DNA from: Candidatus Corynebacterium intestinavium
GTDB lineage: Bacteria > Actinomycetota > Actinomycetes > Mycobacteriales > Mycobacteriaceae
DNA: 64,000 bases
Reading direction: 5' to 3'
NCBI GenBank assembly: GCA_019120635.1
Contig: DWUR01000008.1
Location: 1 to 64,000, forward strand
Shown here: positions 21,316 to 31,796 of the stretch, piece after piece
How the letters are laid out: each line of letters starts with the position of its first letter
Position numbering within the stretch: the first letter of the stretch is position 1
The notes under the pieces: generated by a model
Seen by the model: only the letters and a program-made list of their open reading frames with translations
The model's database searches: none
Told to the model about the DNA's origin: nothing
Translations under genes and position numbers: made by a program

Positions 21316-21334
21316 AGACACACTCGTGTTGTCT
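21316..21334. promoter_or_regulatory. Dyad upstream of sufR, likely SufR operator
   Basis: AGACACACTCGTGTTGTCT contains two nested partial dyads: outer AGACA/TGTCT and inner ACAC-TC-GTGT. The next bases, TAATCAT, look like a -10 element. A dyad overlapping the promoter of an autoregulated Fe-S repressor is what the family predicts. Confidence 0.55.
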
Positions 21335-21371
21335 AATCATGACGGCCCTCAACGATGAAAGGCGGGTTGAT

Positions 21372-22043
21372 ATGGCACCAGTGGAAACCGACACGCGCCG
21401 TCGCATCCTGCTGTACGTGTTGAGACACGGGCCAGTGAGCGCGACAACCATTAGCGAGGCTTTTGGTTTGAGCGCAGCTGGCGTGAGGCGCCATCTGGAC
21501 AACATCGTCGCGGATGGGCTCGCGGAGGCCGTTGACGCGCCACGGTCAGGACAGCGTGGGCGACCGGCGAAGCTATTCCGCCTCACTGATGCGGGTCGAG
21601 CGCAGTTCGGTCATGATTACGACACCCTTGCACTCCTCGCACTGCGTGCCCTGAAAAACTCGGGCGGAGAGGAAGCAGTCCAGGACTTTGCTGCGCAACG
21701 CATCAATGATCTGTTGGGGGACATCCCCGAACTCGACGGTGACTACGCAGACGACCGTGACGTGAAGGCCCAAGCCAAGAACATCGCGGAGGCGCTGACC
21801 AACCGTGGCTACGCGGCCACCGTGAGCCATGCGGCCGGCGGCGTCCAAATCTGCAGGCACCACTGCCCAATCCAGGACGTGGCGGAGGAGTTCCCCGAGC
21901 TGTGCGCTGCAGAGCACCGGGTAGTTGCGGAGCTACTCGGCCAGCACACTCAGCCGCTCGCTACTATCGCGGACGGCAACGGTATCTGTACGACCCATAT
22001 TCCGCTGACCACCATTACCCCTTCCGCAACGAAGGAAAGCTGA
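21372..22043 (+). CDS. sufR: SufR, Fe-S-responsive repressor of the suf operon
   Basis: 223 residues from the ATG at 21372, which follows AAAGG at nine bases; the ORF-track ATG at 21339 has no ribosome binding site and sits in the promoter dyad region. An N-terminal winged helix ([20 protein letters not shown]) binds DNA. The C-terminal cysteines [18 protein letters not shown], and another in GNGICTTH, are placed to ligate an Fe-S cluster, as in cyanobacterial and mycobacterial SufR. It probably represses sufR-sufBDCSUT when Fe-S clusters are plentiful. It ends seven bases before sufB. Confidence 0.93.
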   Translation: MAPVETDTRRRILLYVLRHGPVSATTISEAFGLSAAGVRRHLDNIVADGLAEAVDAPRSGQRGRPAKLFRLTDAGRAQFGHDYDTLALLALRALKNSGGEEAVQDFAAQRINDLLGDIPELDGDYADDRDVKAQAKNIAEALTNRGYAATVSHAAGGVQICRHHCPIQDVAEEFPELCAAEHRVVAELLGQHTQPLATIADGNGICTTHIPLTTITPSATKES

Positions 22044-22050
22044 AGAATCT

Positions 22051-23481
22051 ATGACTCAAGCTGCTGACAAACTGCAATCCGATCAGGAAATCATCGACTC
22101 GATCGGTGCCTACGGCTACGGTTGGCACGATTCCGACGACGCCGGCGCCAGCGCGCGCCGTGGCCTGAACGAGGACGTCGTCCGGGATATTTCTGCCAAG
22201 AAGAACGAGCCGGAGTGGATGCTCGAGCGTCGCCTGAAGGCCCTCGAGATCTTCGACAAGAAGCCCATGCCCACCTGGGGCGCGGATCTGTCTGGCATCG
22301 ATTTCGACCAGATCAAGTACTTCGTCCGCTCCACCGAGCAGCAGGCGACGAGCTGGGAGGACCTGCCGGAGGACATTAAGAACACCTACGACAAGCTGGG
22401 CATCCCAGAGGCGGAGCGCCAGCGCCTCGTCGCCGGTGTCGCCGCGCAGTACGAGTCCGAGGTTGTGTACCACCAGATCCGTGAGGACCTGGAGGAGCAG
22501 GGCGTGATCTTCGTCGACACCGACACCGCCCTGGAGGAGTACCCGGAGCTGTTCAAGGAGTACTTCGGCACCGTGATTCCCGCGGGCGATAACAAGTTCT
22601 CTGCTCTGAACACCGCCGTGTGGTCCGGTGGTTCCTTCATCTACGTGCCACCGGGAGTCCACGTGGACATCCCGCTGCAGGCCTACTTCCGGATCAACAC
22701 GGAGAACATGGGCCAGTTCGAGCGCACGCTCATCATCGTCGACGAGGACGCCTACGTTCACTACGTCGAGGGCTGCACCGCCCCGATCTACAAGACCGAC
22801 TCCCTGCACTCCGCAGTGGTCGAGATCATCGTGAAGAAGGGCGGCCGCTGCCGCTACACGACGATCCAGAACTGGTCGAACAACGTCTACAACCTCGTCA
22901 CGAAGCGCACCAAGTGTGAAGAGGGCGCGACCATGGAGTGGGTCGATGGCAACATCGGCTCCAAGGTCACCATGAAGTACCCGGCCGTGTGGATGACCGG
23001 TCCGCACGCCAAGGGCGAGGTCCTGTCCGTCGCCTTCGCGGGCGAGGGCCAGTTCCAGGACACCGGCGCGAAGATGACCCACATGGCGCCGTACACCAGC
23101 TCCAACATCGTCTCGAAGTCTGTGGCTCGCTCGGGTGGCCGCGCCGCTTACCGTGGCCTGGTCGAGGTTCACCCGAATGCGCACCACTCCGCCTCCCAGG
23201 TTGAGTGTGACGCCCTGCTGGTGGACTCCATCTCCCGGTCGGATACATACCCGTACAACGACATCCGCAACGACCACGTCACCTTGGGCCACGAGGCGAC
23301 CGTCTCCCAGGTCTCCGAGGACCAGCTCTTCTACCTGATGAGCCGCGGTCTCGAGGAGGAAGAGGCGATGGCGATGATCGTTCGTGGCTTCGTGGAGCCA
23401 ATCGCCAAGGAGCTCCCGATGGAGTACGCACTTGAGCTCAACCGTCTGATCGAACTGCAAATGGAAGGATCGGTGGGCTAA
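22051..23481 (+). CDS. sufB: Fe-S cluster assembly scaffold subunit SufB
   Basis: 476 residues of the SufB/SufD right-handed beta-helix family; the SufB assignment rests on length and on its place as the first structural gene. SufB forms the SufBC2D complex on which Fe-S clusters are built and receives persulfide from SufS/SufU. Typical segments are [28 protein letters not shown] with a conserved cysteine, and HNATVSQ-like [17 protein letters not shown] near the C-terminus. No intein interrupts it, unlike some mycobacterial SufB proteins. Confidence 0.96.
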   Translation: MTQAADKLQSDQEIIDSIGAYGYGWHDSDDAGASARRGLNEDVVRDISAKKNEPEWMLERRLKALEIFDKKPMPTWGADLSGIDFDQIKYFVRSTEQQATSWEDLPEDIKNTYDKLGIPEAERQRLVAGVAAQYESEVVYHQIREDLEEQGVIFVDTDTALEEYPELFKEYFGTVIPAGDNKFSALNTAVWSGGSFIYVPPGVHVDIPLQAYFRINTENMGQFERTLIIVDEDAYVHYVEGCTAPIYKTDSLHSAVVEIIVKKGGRCRYTTIQNWSNNVYNLVTKRTKCEEGATMEWVDGNIGSKVTMKYPAVWMTGPHAKGEVLSVAFAGEGQFQDTGAKMTHMAPYTSSNIVSKSVARSGGRAAYRGLVEVHPNAHHSASQVECDALLVDSISRSDTYPYNDIRNDHVTLGHEATVSQVSEDQLFYLMSRGLEEEEAMAMIVRGFVEPIAKELPMEYALELNRLIELQMEGSVG

Positions 23482-23486
23482 GCCAG

Positions 23487-24704
23487 ATGACCACCTTGGA
23501 AAACGTTCAGAATCAAACCGTCAAGGCGGGAACCGATCACCAGACCAAGGGCGACCGCTTCACCTCCTTCAAGGCTGAGGACTTCGCGATCCCGAAGGGC
23601 CGCGACGAGGACTGGCGCTTCACCCCGCTGCGCCGCCTTCGTGGTCTGCACGACGGCACCGCCGCAGCTCCGACGGACGCCAATGTCGTCATCGAGGTCC
23701 CGGAGAACGCCGGCGACAACGTCTCCGTGACGAAGGTTAACTCCTCCGACCCGCGCGTCGGTCTGGCCGGCGCACCGGTGGACCGCGCCGCAGCCCAGGC
23801 CTGGGAGAACGCACCGGTCGCGGACTACGTCCAGGTCGCGAAGGACACCGCGCTGACCGAGCCGATCGAGATCACGATCACCGGCCCGGGTGAAGATCAG
23901 GTCTCCTACAGCACCCTGGTCGTCGAGCTCGAGCGTCATGCCGAGGCCGTCGTCATCCTGCGCTATCAGGGTTCCGGCGCACACTCCGACAACGTCGAGT
24001 TCGTCGTCGGCGACGGCGCGAAGCTGGTCACCGTGGTGCTTGAGGACTGGGAGGACGACGGCGTCCACCTCTCCAACTCCCACATTCAGGCTGGTCGCGA
24101 CGCCACCGTCCGCCACGCCTACGCGGCATTCGGCGGCGAGATCCTGCGCTCCGTACCGCACGTGCGCTACACCGCACCGGGTGGCGACGTGGAGATGCTG
24201 GGCGTGAACTTCGCCGATGCGAATCAGTACTTCGAGCAGCGCCTGCTGATCGACCACTCCGTCCAGAACTGCCGTTCCAACGTGCTCTACAAGGGTGCTC
24301 TGCAGGGCGACCCGGCCGACGCGGACCGCCCGGCGTCCGAGCGTAAGCGCGATGCCCGCACCGTGTGGATCGGCGACGTTCTGATTCGCCCGGAGGCCAC
24401 CGGGACGGACACCTACGAGACCAATAACAACCTGCTGCTGACCACCGGCGCCCGCGCGGACTCCGTGCCGAACTTGGAGATCCAGACCGGCGAGATCGCA
24501 GGTGCTGGCCACGCTGCCACGGTGGGTCGCTTCGACGACGAGCAGATGTACTACCTGCAGGCCAGAGGCATTCCGGAGGCGCAAGCCAAGATGCTCATCG
24601 TCCGCGGTTTCTTCACCGACGTCATCCGTCGCATCCCGGTGGAGTCCGTCCGCGAGCACCTGGAAGAGCTCGTCGGCAACGAGCTCGAGCGCACCGTCCT
24701 CTAA
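23487..24704 (+). CDS. sufD: Fe-S cluster assembly protein SufD
   Basis: 405 residues, paralogue of SufB with a shared C-terminal half (AGAGHAATVGRFDDEQMYYL, then ARGIPEAQAKMLIVRGFF). SufD is the partner of SufB in the SufBC2D scaffold and is needed for iron acquisition. It starts five bases after the sufB stop, so the pair is translated from one message. The early segment PKGRDEDWRFTPLRRL is a usual SufD marker. Confidence 0.94.
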   Translation: MTTLENVQNQTVKAGTDHQTKGDRFTSFKAEDFAIPKGRDEDWRFTPLRRLRGLHDGTAAAPTDANVVIEVPENAGDNVSVTKVNSSDPRVGLAGAPVDRAAAQAWENAPVADYVQVAKDTALTEPIEITITGPGEDQVSYSTLVVELERHAEAVVILRYQGSGAHSDNVEFVVGDGAKLVTVVLEDWEDDGVHLSNSHIQAGRDATVRHAYAAFGGEILRSVPHVRYTAPGGDVEMLGVNFADANQYFEQRLLIDHSVQNCRSNVLYKGALQGDPADADRPASERKRDARTVWIGDVLIRPEATGTDTYETNNNLLLTTGARADSVPNLEIQTGEIAGAGHAATVGRFDDEQMYYLQARGIPEAQAKMLIVRGFFTDVIRRIPVESVREHLEELVGNELERTVL

Positions 24705-24748
24705 CCCGCTAATCCTCCCAAGAATCTTTCAAAGGAAACATCACTAGT

Positions 24749-25510
24749 ATGAGCACTCTTGAGATCAAGAACCTCCACGCCCAGGTCCTGCCCTCGGACG
24801 AGAACGACGAGCCGAAGAAGATCCTCAACGGCGTGAACCTCACCATCAACTCCGGCGAGACCCACGCCATCATGGGGCCGAACGGCTCCGGTAAGTCCAC
24901 CCTGGCCTACGCCATCAGCGGCCACCCGCGCTACGAGGTCACCGAGGGCGAGGTACTGCTCGACGGCGTGAACCTCCTCGACCTGGATGTCGATGAGCGT
25001 GCCCGCGCAGGCCTGTTCCTGGCGATGCAGTACCCGACCGAGGTGCCGGGCGTGTCCATGGCCAACTTCCTGCGCTCCGCAGCCACCGCCACCCGTGGCG
25101 AGGCTCCGAAGCTGCGCGAGTGGGTTAAGGAAGCCCGCGAGGCGATGAAGGAACTGGACATCGACCCGTCCTTCTCCGAGCGTTCCGTCAACGAGGGCTT
25201 CTCCGGCGGCGAGAAGAAGCGCCACGAGGTGCTGCAGCTCGGCCTGCTGAAGCCGAAGTTCGCCATCCTCGATGAGACCGACTCCGGCCTGGACGTCGAC
25301 GCCCTGCGCATCGTCTCTGAAGGCATCAACAACTACCAGGAGCGCGAGAACGGTGGCGTGCTGATGATTACGCACTACCAGCGCATCCTTAACTACGTGA
25401 AGCCGGATCACGTTCACGTCTTCGCTGGTGGCCGCATCGTCACCTCCGGTGGCCCGGAGCTGGCAGAGCAGCTGGAGAACGAGGGCTACGACAAGTTCGT
25501 CAACGCCTAA
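24749..25510 (+). CDS. sufC: Fe-S cluster assembly ATPase SufC
   Basis: 253 residues, an ABC-type ATPase that is soluble and works with SufB/SufD, not in transport. Walker A is GPNGSGKSTLAYAISG. The signature FSGGEKKRHEVLQL and Walker B FAILDETDSGLDVDAL are the SufC-specific forms. AAAGGA precedes the ATG. The gene is followed by a strong hairpin and only then by sufS, so transcription may be reduced at this point. Confidence 0.96.
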   Translation: MSTLEIKNLHAQVLPSDENDEPKKILNGVNLTINSGETHAIMGPNGSGKSTLAYAISGHPRYEVTEGEVLLDGVNLLDLDVDERARAGLFLAMQYPTEVPGVSMANFLRSAATATRGEAPKLREWVKEAREAMKELDIDPSFSERSVNEGFSGGEKKRHEVLQLGLLKPKFAILDETDSGLDVDALRIVSEGINNYQERENGGVLMITHYQRILNYVKPDHVHVFAGGRIVTSGGPELAEQLENEGYDKFVNA

Positions 25511-25525
25511 AGACGCACCGAAAGT

Positions 25526-25554
25526 CCCACCCCGCGACCCCTGGGGTGGGTTTT
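25526..25554 (+). terminator. Hairpin between sufC and sufS, partial terminator
   Basis: CCCACCCC and GGGGTGGG form an 8-bp perfect stem followed by TTTT, 16 bases after the sufC stop. The downstream suf genes are in the same direction without an obvious new strong promoter, so this probably attenuates instead of ending the operon. Confidence 0.65.
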
Positions 25555-25595
25555 CAATCCCCGCAGGAATGCTTCAACCGCGTCACTGCGGATAA

Positions 25596-26867
<1,272 letters not shown>

Positions 26868-26978
26868 CCCCGCCACCCGGGTGGCTGCGCTTCTTTTTAG
26901 GACGTCAGCGCGCCCGGCGTCGCAGAAGACCTGAACCCAACTACACAACCTCAACATTAAAAACGGTGGTGAAAGTAC

Positions 26979-27446
26979 ATGAGAATGGAACAGATGTACC
27001 AGGAGGTCATCCTGGACCATTACAAGCACCCGGAGCACGCCGGCCTGCGCGAGCCTTATGACGCGGAGGTCTTCCACGTGAACACCTCCTGTGGTGACGA
27101 GCTGACGCTGCGGGTGCACCTGAGCGAGGACCACAAGACGGTTCAGGACATCTCTTACGACGCAGTGGGCTGTTCTATCAGCCAGGCCTCTACCTCCGTG
27201 ATGGCCGATGAGATCGTGGGCCTGCCGGTCACCGAAGCCTTCGCGAAGCTCGCCGAGTTCGAGAAGATGATCACCTCCCGCGGCAAGCTGGAGGGCGATG
27301 AGGACCTCATCGGCGACGGCATCGCCTTTAGCGGTGTCTCCAAGTATCCGGCCCGAGTGAAGTGCGCGTTGCTGGGATGGAAGGCCTTCGAGGCCGCCGC
27401 GATCGACGCGGGCGTCTCCCCGCCCGAGCAGTCCGAAGACGCTTAG
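26979..27446 (+). CDS. sufU: SufU, zinc-dependent sulfur-transfer protein (IscU-like)
   Basis: 155 residues. Three cysteines are in the usual places, NTSCGDELT, VGCSISQASTSVM and RVKCALLGW, with the aspartate after the first. The insertion between the first two and the third is typical of SufU compared with IscU. In Gram-positive bacteria SufU binds zinc, accepts persulfide from SufS and stimulates it. Its place directly after sufS agrees. Confidence 0.93.
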   Translation: MRMEQMYQEVILDHYKHPEHAGLREPYDAEVFHVNTSCGDELTLRVHLSEDHKTVQDISYDAVGCSISQASTSVMADEIVGLPVTEAFAKLAEFEKMITSRGKLEGDEDLIGDGIAFSGVSKYPARVKCALLGWKAFEAAAIDAGVSPPEQSEDA

Positions 27447-27529
27447 CGACTAACGCCATTACCCATTAACCGACAATCCACCGTTTCTTTCACGGCACTT
27501 AAGCCCAAACCCCCAAAGCGAGGAAAGCA

Positions 27530-27934
27530 ATGTCTGAACAGAACCCTTCCAGCCCGGAGATGGACCCGTCGCCGCTCAACGAGGTCCCGGAGCCGCCGGC
27601 GAACCCGAGCCCGGAGGATCTTGAGCGTTACGGCAAGATCGAGGAGTGCCTGCTGGACGTCATCGACCCGGAGCTGGGCATCAACGTCGTTGACCTTGGC
27701 TTGGTCTACGACGTCTGGGATGAGGGCAAGACCGTCATGATCAACATGACGCTGACCTCCCCGGCCTGCCCGCTGCACGACATGATTGAGGACCAGGCGC
27801 AGACCGCGGTGCTGAGCACGCTCCAGGAGTACGAGGACCTGCAGATCAACTGGGTCTGGACCCCGGCCTGGGGCCCGCAGATGATCAACGAGGAAGGCCG
27901 CGAGCAGCTGCGTTACCTCGGCTTCTCGGTCTAG
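27530..27934 (+). CDS. sufT: SufT-like DUF59 (MIP18/PaaD) Fe-S maturation protein
   Basis: 134 residues. After a proline-rich N-terminal stretch of about 30 residues comes the DUF59 domain: CLLDVIDPELGINVVDLGLVYDV and TSPACPLHDMIEDQ with the conserved reactive cysteine. DUF59 proteins help deliver Fe-S clusters to target enzymes. Last gene of the suf operon, with GCGAGGAAAGC as ribosome binding site. Its TAG stop lies in a CTAG shared with the stop of the convergent lycopene cyclase gene. Confidence 0.93.
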   Translation: MSEQNPSSPEMDPSPLNEVPEPPANPSPEDLERYGKIEECLLDVIDPELGINVVDLGLVYDVWDEGKTVMINMTLTSPACPLHDMIEDQAQTAVLSTLQEYEDLQINWVWTPAWGPQMINEEGREQLRYLGFSV

Positions 27935-29178
27935 CCACGCTGCAGGCCGAAGCGCAGGTAGCGCCAGGGGCGGCGATAGAGGGGGAGTAACACCGGGTGA
28001 GTCCACCCGGTGTTTTTCCTTAGCCGCCACATTGTCCGGGCGGTGCGCAGCCCGCTGCGTCCCGAGAGGTAGGCCAGCTGGTCGGCGGTGGGCAGGGAGA
28101 AGAAGGCGGCGAAGAAGCTCTGGACGTCCGTGGTGTTGGCCTCGGCGAGCAGCAGGGATCCGATGCGCCGCAGGGCCCGGGCGAGGGTCACGTTCGCTCG
28201 GCGGGCCAGCCCCATACAGCTCAAACCAACGCGCCTGATCCCGGTAGGCGCCAATTCCGCACGGTCGAGGAAGTCATCCACCTCCTGCAGCGCCGTGCCG
28301 ACCGAATAGCCGGTCGCGGGATGGATAAAGCCGGCTCGGGCACCGAAGGTGTGCACCGCTGAGCCAGCAGCGGTGGTGCCCATGGGGATGGCAACGAGCT
28401 CTTCATCGGCGATCTCCAGCTTCTCGCGCCAGACCTCGCCCTGGAGGCTAGCCAACCGAGAGTCGAGCCGGGAGCGCAGCAGGGCGTAATCGGACTCTGT
28501 GGGGCGGGAGGTGCTTGCCAGGATCGTCTCCTCAGCCAGCCAGCCTTCAGGGAGGCGCTGGACGTAGAGGAAGCTGGGCTTGGCGCCATCGGGTTCCGCC
28601 GCGGGGGAGGCGGTCCAGTCCATGAGGGTCGGGGTGGTTAGCGCCTCGGACAGCGTGGCGCTGGACCCACGCACCGGGCGAAGCACGTAGCCCACCGCGA
28701 TCTGCCACAGCGCGCCACCGGTCGCGGCCCCGCGGCAGTCCACCGTGAGCCCCGGCAAGTCGGAGAATTGCTCCTCGGTGATGGCTTCGGCATGCAGGCT
28801 TCCCCCGGTGCGCTCTACCGCCTCAGCCGCCGCCGTGCGCAGGCCGTCCTTGGACATCATGCGGTAGCAAAAGCCCAGCGGCGTGGTGGACCCCGGGGTG
28901 GGGGTCACGCGGATGGATTCGGCGGGGGAAAAGATGCTGCCCGCCCAATCGGGGATCTCCGGGGCGAAGGCTCCATAGGTGGCGGGCCAGGCTGGCCACG
29001 CGTCCGCCCCTGCTGCCTCCGGACGAGAACCGGGGTCGTAGCCGTGCACCTGCCAGCCACGCTCGGCGGCCCGCAGCGCGAGGATCGCACCCGCTGGTCC
29101 CAAACCAATGACGTTGATTCGGCGCGGACCGGCACCCCGGGCGGGCGCCGCCGGGGCTGCGCTAATACTCCAGCTCAT
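27931..29178 (-). CDS. CrtL/CrtY-type lycopene cyclase family protein
   Basis: 415 residues, a flavoprotein-like fold with an N-terminal dinucleotide-binding motif (NVIGLGPAGAILALRAAERG) and features of the lycopene beta-cyclase (CrtL/CrtY) family: WPATYGAFAPEIPDW, QRLPEGWLAEETILAS, AIPMGTTAAGSAVHTFGARA with GFIHPATGYSV, and FFSLPTADQLAYLSGR. Such enzymes cyclise the ends of lycopene. Corynebacterium glutamicum instead uses the unrelated membrane CrtYe/f type. No other carotenoid gene is in the window, so the substrate is inferred from family only. It converges on sufT with a four-base overlap and is divergent from the ABC-F gene with a gap of about 40 bases. Confidence 0.8.
   Translation of the reverse strand: MSWSISAAPAAPARGAGPRRINVIGLGPAGAILALRAAERGWQVHGYDPGSRPEAAGADAWPAWPATYGAFAPEIPDWAGSIFSPAESIRVTPTPGSTTPLGFCYRMMSKDGLRTAAAEAVERTGGSLHAEAITEEQFSDLPGLTVDCRGAATGGALWQIAVGYVLRPVRGSSATLSEALTTPTLMDWTASPAAEPDGAKPSFLYVQRLPEGWLAEETILASTSRPTESDYALLRSRLDSRLASLQGEVWREKLEIADEELVAIPMGTTAAGSAVHTFGARAGFIHPATGYSVGTALQEVDDFLDRAELAPTGIRRVGLSCMGLARRANVTLARALRRIGSLLLAEANTTDVQSFFAAFFSLPTADQLAYLSGRSGLRTARTMWRLRKNTGWTHPVLLPLYRRPWRYLRFGLQRG
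27989..28017 (+). terminator. Terminator of the suf operon inside the lycopene cyclase gene
   Basis: AACACCGGGTG and CACCCGGTGTT make a perfect 11-bp stem with an AGTC loop, followed by TTT, on the plus strand 55 bases after the sufT stop. It lies entirely within the coding 3' end of the opposite-strand cyclase gene (encoding NTGWTHPVL). Confidence 0.8.
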
Positions 29179-29209
29179 GCCCCCAATCTAGCCAAGGGCC
29201 GAGCAGTGT

Positions 29210-29215
29210 TAGGGT
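29210..29215 (+). promoter_or_regulatory. -10 element of a probable leaderless ABC-F transcript
   Basis: TAGGGT lies eight bases before the GTG at 29223, the distance expected if transcription begins at the start codon. There is no ribosome binding site before this GTG, and the gap to the divergent cyclase start is only about 40 bases. Confidence 0.45.
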
Positions 29216-29222
29216 ATTGCCT

Positions 29223-30854
29223 GTGATTGTGACGAAGGATCTGGAAGTTCGGGTGGGCGCGCGCACCCTCCTCACCGCCCCCGGCGAGCACCTGCGGGTG
29301 CAGCCGGGCGACCGCATCGCGCTGGTGGGCCGCAACGGGGCCGGGAAGACCACCACGATGCGGATCCTGGCGGGGGAGACCGAGCCTTATGGCGGCAGTG
29401 TCGTCAGTTCCGGGGAGCTGGGCTACCTGCCGCAGGACTCGAAGGAAGGGGACATCGAGCAAACGGCCCGGGACCGCGTCCTCTCGGCCCGCGGGCTCGA
29501 CCGGATTCGTCAGTCCATGGAGCGCCAGCAGGAGATCATGGAGACCGCGACGACGGACTCCAAGCGCGATGCTGCGATCCGCAAGTACTCCCGGCTGGAG
29601 GAGCAGTACCACTCGCTGGGTGGCTACGAGGCCAACGCCGAAGCCGCCCGCATCTGCGACGCGCTGGGACTGCCGGAACGAGTGCTCGACCAGCAGCTGA
29701 AGACCCTCTCGGGTGGACAGCGCCGCCGCGTGGAGCTCGCCCAGATCCTCTTCGCCGCCACGGCCGGCTCCGGGCGATCCAAGACCACCCTGCTGCTCGA
29801 CGAGCCGACCAACCACCTGGACTCGGATTCCATCGCCTGGCTGAAGGACTTTCTCTCCAAGCACGAGGGTGGGCTGATCATGATCTCCCACGACGTCGAG
29901 CTCATCGAGGCGGTCTGCAACCGCGTCTGGTTCCTCGACGCGGTCCGCGCCGAGGCGGATGTCTACAACATGGGATGGAAGAAGTACCTGGACGCCCGCG
30001 CCCTGGACGAGGCGCGTCGACGTCGGGAACGGGCCAACGCGGAGAAGAAGGCCTCCGCGCTGAAGAAGCAGGCGGATAAGTTCGGGGCGAAGGCGAACAA
30101 GGCCCGCGCCGCCAAGCAGATGGTGGCCCGCGCCGACCGGATGCTGGACCAACTGGACGAGGTGCGCGTCGAGGATAAGGTCGCCTCGATCCGTTTCCCG
30201 AAACCTGCGCCCTGTGGCAAGACCCCGCTATTCGCCAAGGGGCTGACCAAGATGTACGGCTCCCTGGAGGTCTTCGCGGGCGTAGACCTGGCGATCGACA
30301 AGGGCAGCCGCGTCGTCGTCCTGGGCTTCAACGGTGCCGGTAAGACCACGCTGCTGAAGCTCCTGGCCGGGGTGGAGCGCACGGACGGGGAGGGTGGCAT
30401 CGTCACGGGCCACGGCCTCAAGATCGGCTACTTCGCCCAGGAGCACGACACCATCGACGGGGAAAAGTCCGTGTGGCAGAACGCCATCGACGCCTGCCCC
30501 GACGCCGATGAGCAGGAGCTGCGCAGCCTGCTTGGCGCGTTCATGTTTTCCGGGGAGAAGCTGGACCAGCCGGCGGGCACGCTCTCGGGCGGTGAGAAGA
30601 CTCGCCTGGCGCTGGCCACGCTGGTCTCCTCCCGCGCGAACGTGCTCCTGCTCGACGAGCCGACGAATAACCTGGACCCGCAGTCCCGCGAGCAGGTCCT
30701 GGACGCGCTGCGCACCTACGAGGGCGCGGTGGTGCTGGTGACCCACGACCCGGGTGCTGTGCGGGCCCTGGAGCCGGAGCGGGTCATCGTTCTACCTGAT
30801 GGGGTGGAGGACCTGTGGAACGACGAGTACATGGAGATCGTCGAGCTGGTCTAA
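29223..30854 (+). CDS. ABC-F family ATPase
   Basis: 543 residues with two nucleotide-binding domains and no membrane segment. First domain: Walker A VGRNGAGKTTT, signature LSGGQRRRVELAQIL, Walker B LLLDEPTNHLD. A charged linker of about 80 residues rich in Lys/Arg/Ala is the P-site interaction motif region. Second domain: GFNGAGKTTLLKLL, LSGGEKTRLALATL, LLLDEPTNNLD. ABC-F proteins act on the ribosome as translation factors or as antibiotic-resistance factors. Its place between suf and acn matches the mycobacterial Rv1473 position. Start chosen as the leaderless GTG; the ORF track uses a TTG two codons earlier. Confidence 0.92.
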   Translation: MIVTKDLEVRVGARTLLTAPGEHLRVQPGDRIALVGRNGAGKTTTMRILAGETEPYGGSVVSSGELGYLPQDSKEGDIEQTARDRVLSARGLDRIRQSMERQQEIMETATTDSKRDAAIRKYSRLEEQYHSLGGYEANAEAARICDALGLPERVLDQQLKTLSGGQRRRVELAQILFAATAGSGRSKTTLLLDEPTNHLDSDSIAWLKDFLSKHEGGLIMISHDVELIEAVCNRVWFLDAVRAEADVYNMGWKKYLDARALDEARRRRERANAEKKASALKKQADKFGAKANKARAAKQMVARADRMLDQLDEVRVEDKVASIRFPKPAPCGKTPLFAKGLTKMYGSLEVFAGVDLAIDKGSRVVVLGFNGAGKTTLLKLLAGVERTDGEGGIVTGHGLKIGYFAQEHDTIDGEKSVWQNAIDACPDADEQELRSLLGAFMFSGEKLDQPAGTLSGGEKTRLALATLVSSRANVLLLDEPTNNLDPQSREQVLDALRTYEGAVVLVTHDPGAVRALEPERVIVLPDGVEDLWNDEYMEIVELV

Positions 30855-30917
30855 GCGCCGACGTCGCTGGTCGGCTGGGCTGCTGGTCGGCGCGGGACGC
30901 CGGCTCGCCGGTGGGGC

Positions 30918-31613
30918 TTACCAGGACCAACTGTTCGGCATGCGCCAGTTGCGCTCAGCGAGGTTGAAGGCGGCTTCGCGCTGCTTCTCCGTCAGCCCCG
31001 AGTCCAGCGCCGCGTGGGTCTGACCGGGGCGGCGGCTGATGCCGACGATCGCCCAGCGGTTATTGTTCCAGCCATCTACCGTGGCATCTTCCGCCGAGCT
31101 CGCCATGCTGAAACGTGTGCGGTACCAATCGGGGTTGCGCTTCATCTGAAACTCGAAGGAATGCATCTCCTTCAGCGAACCATCGGGGTGCAGCACTTTC
31201 AGCGGTGCCCGGTAGTAGTAATAAAACGTCCGACCAGAGTCCCGGGAGCTGCTGACATCGGTGCGGCAGTGATAGAACTGCCCGACCAACGCAGGGTAGT
31301 AGTCGATCCAGCCATTCTTCCAGGCCGTGACGATCCGCCTGCGCCGGGAAACGGCGCGTGAGATCGCGTACGCCCCGACGAGGACAAAGATGCTGCCGAG
31401 GGCTGCGAAACCGATGTCGATGACGTCGAATTTATCGCGCCATGACCCGGTATCACTCAGACCGCTGAGCAGGAAACGGAAGCCAATCAGCGCGAACAGG
31501 CCGCCGAAGAGCACGAAGATCAGGAAGAAAGCGATGCGTCCGGGCAGCGCGCCCCGGTAGGGTCCGGGGCCGGCCGCTTTCACTGCCTCGAAGACTCCGC
31601 TGTGGTCCCGCAT
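30918..31613 (-). CDS. Membrane protein of unknown function
   Basis: 231 residues, not recognised. Two hydrophobic helices (about 27-50 and 66-84) are followed by a basic stretch SRRRR and a soluble part of about 140 residues rich in aromatic residues (GRTFYYYYRAP), ending in WRMPNSWSW. The layout, two helices and a beta-rich C-terminal domain, resembles DUF3592-type proteins, but I could not see a firm signature. The ATG has no good ribosome binding site, and an upstream open frame of about 40 codons runs into it in another frame. It converges on the ABC-F gene. Confidence 0.7.
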   Translation of the reverse strand: MRDHSGVFEAVKAAGPGPYRGALPGRIAFFLIFVLFGGLFALIGFRFLLSGLSDTGSWRDKFDVIDIGFAALGSIFVLVGAYAISRAVSRRRRIVTAWKNGWIDYYPALVGQFYHCRTDVSSSRDSGRTFYYYYRAPLKVLHPDGSLKEMHSFEFQMKRNPDWYRTRFSMASSAEDATVDGWNNNRWAIVGISRRPGQTHAALDSGLTEKQREAAFNLAERNWRMPNSWSW

Positions 31614-31796
31614 TGGGTGGGGCTGGCGTAGTAGTCCTCGTCTCGCTCAGGCACCAGCGGGTTCTCCAACCCGGATTTGAACTTCAGTTGTGTGCGCGGC
31701 ATGCGCGTCGGCTGCGTCAAAGCTGTGGACCCCTCGTCGCTGTGAAGTAGACAACAAAGTGTCCCCAGGATACGCCGTGATCCAACCACCGACACG

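Noticed and set aside
22015-23460. Minus-strand ORF of 481 codons opposite sufB
   Set aside because: Shadow of sufB with no independent features.
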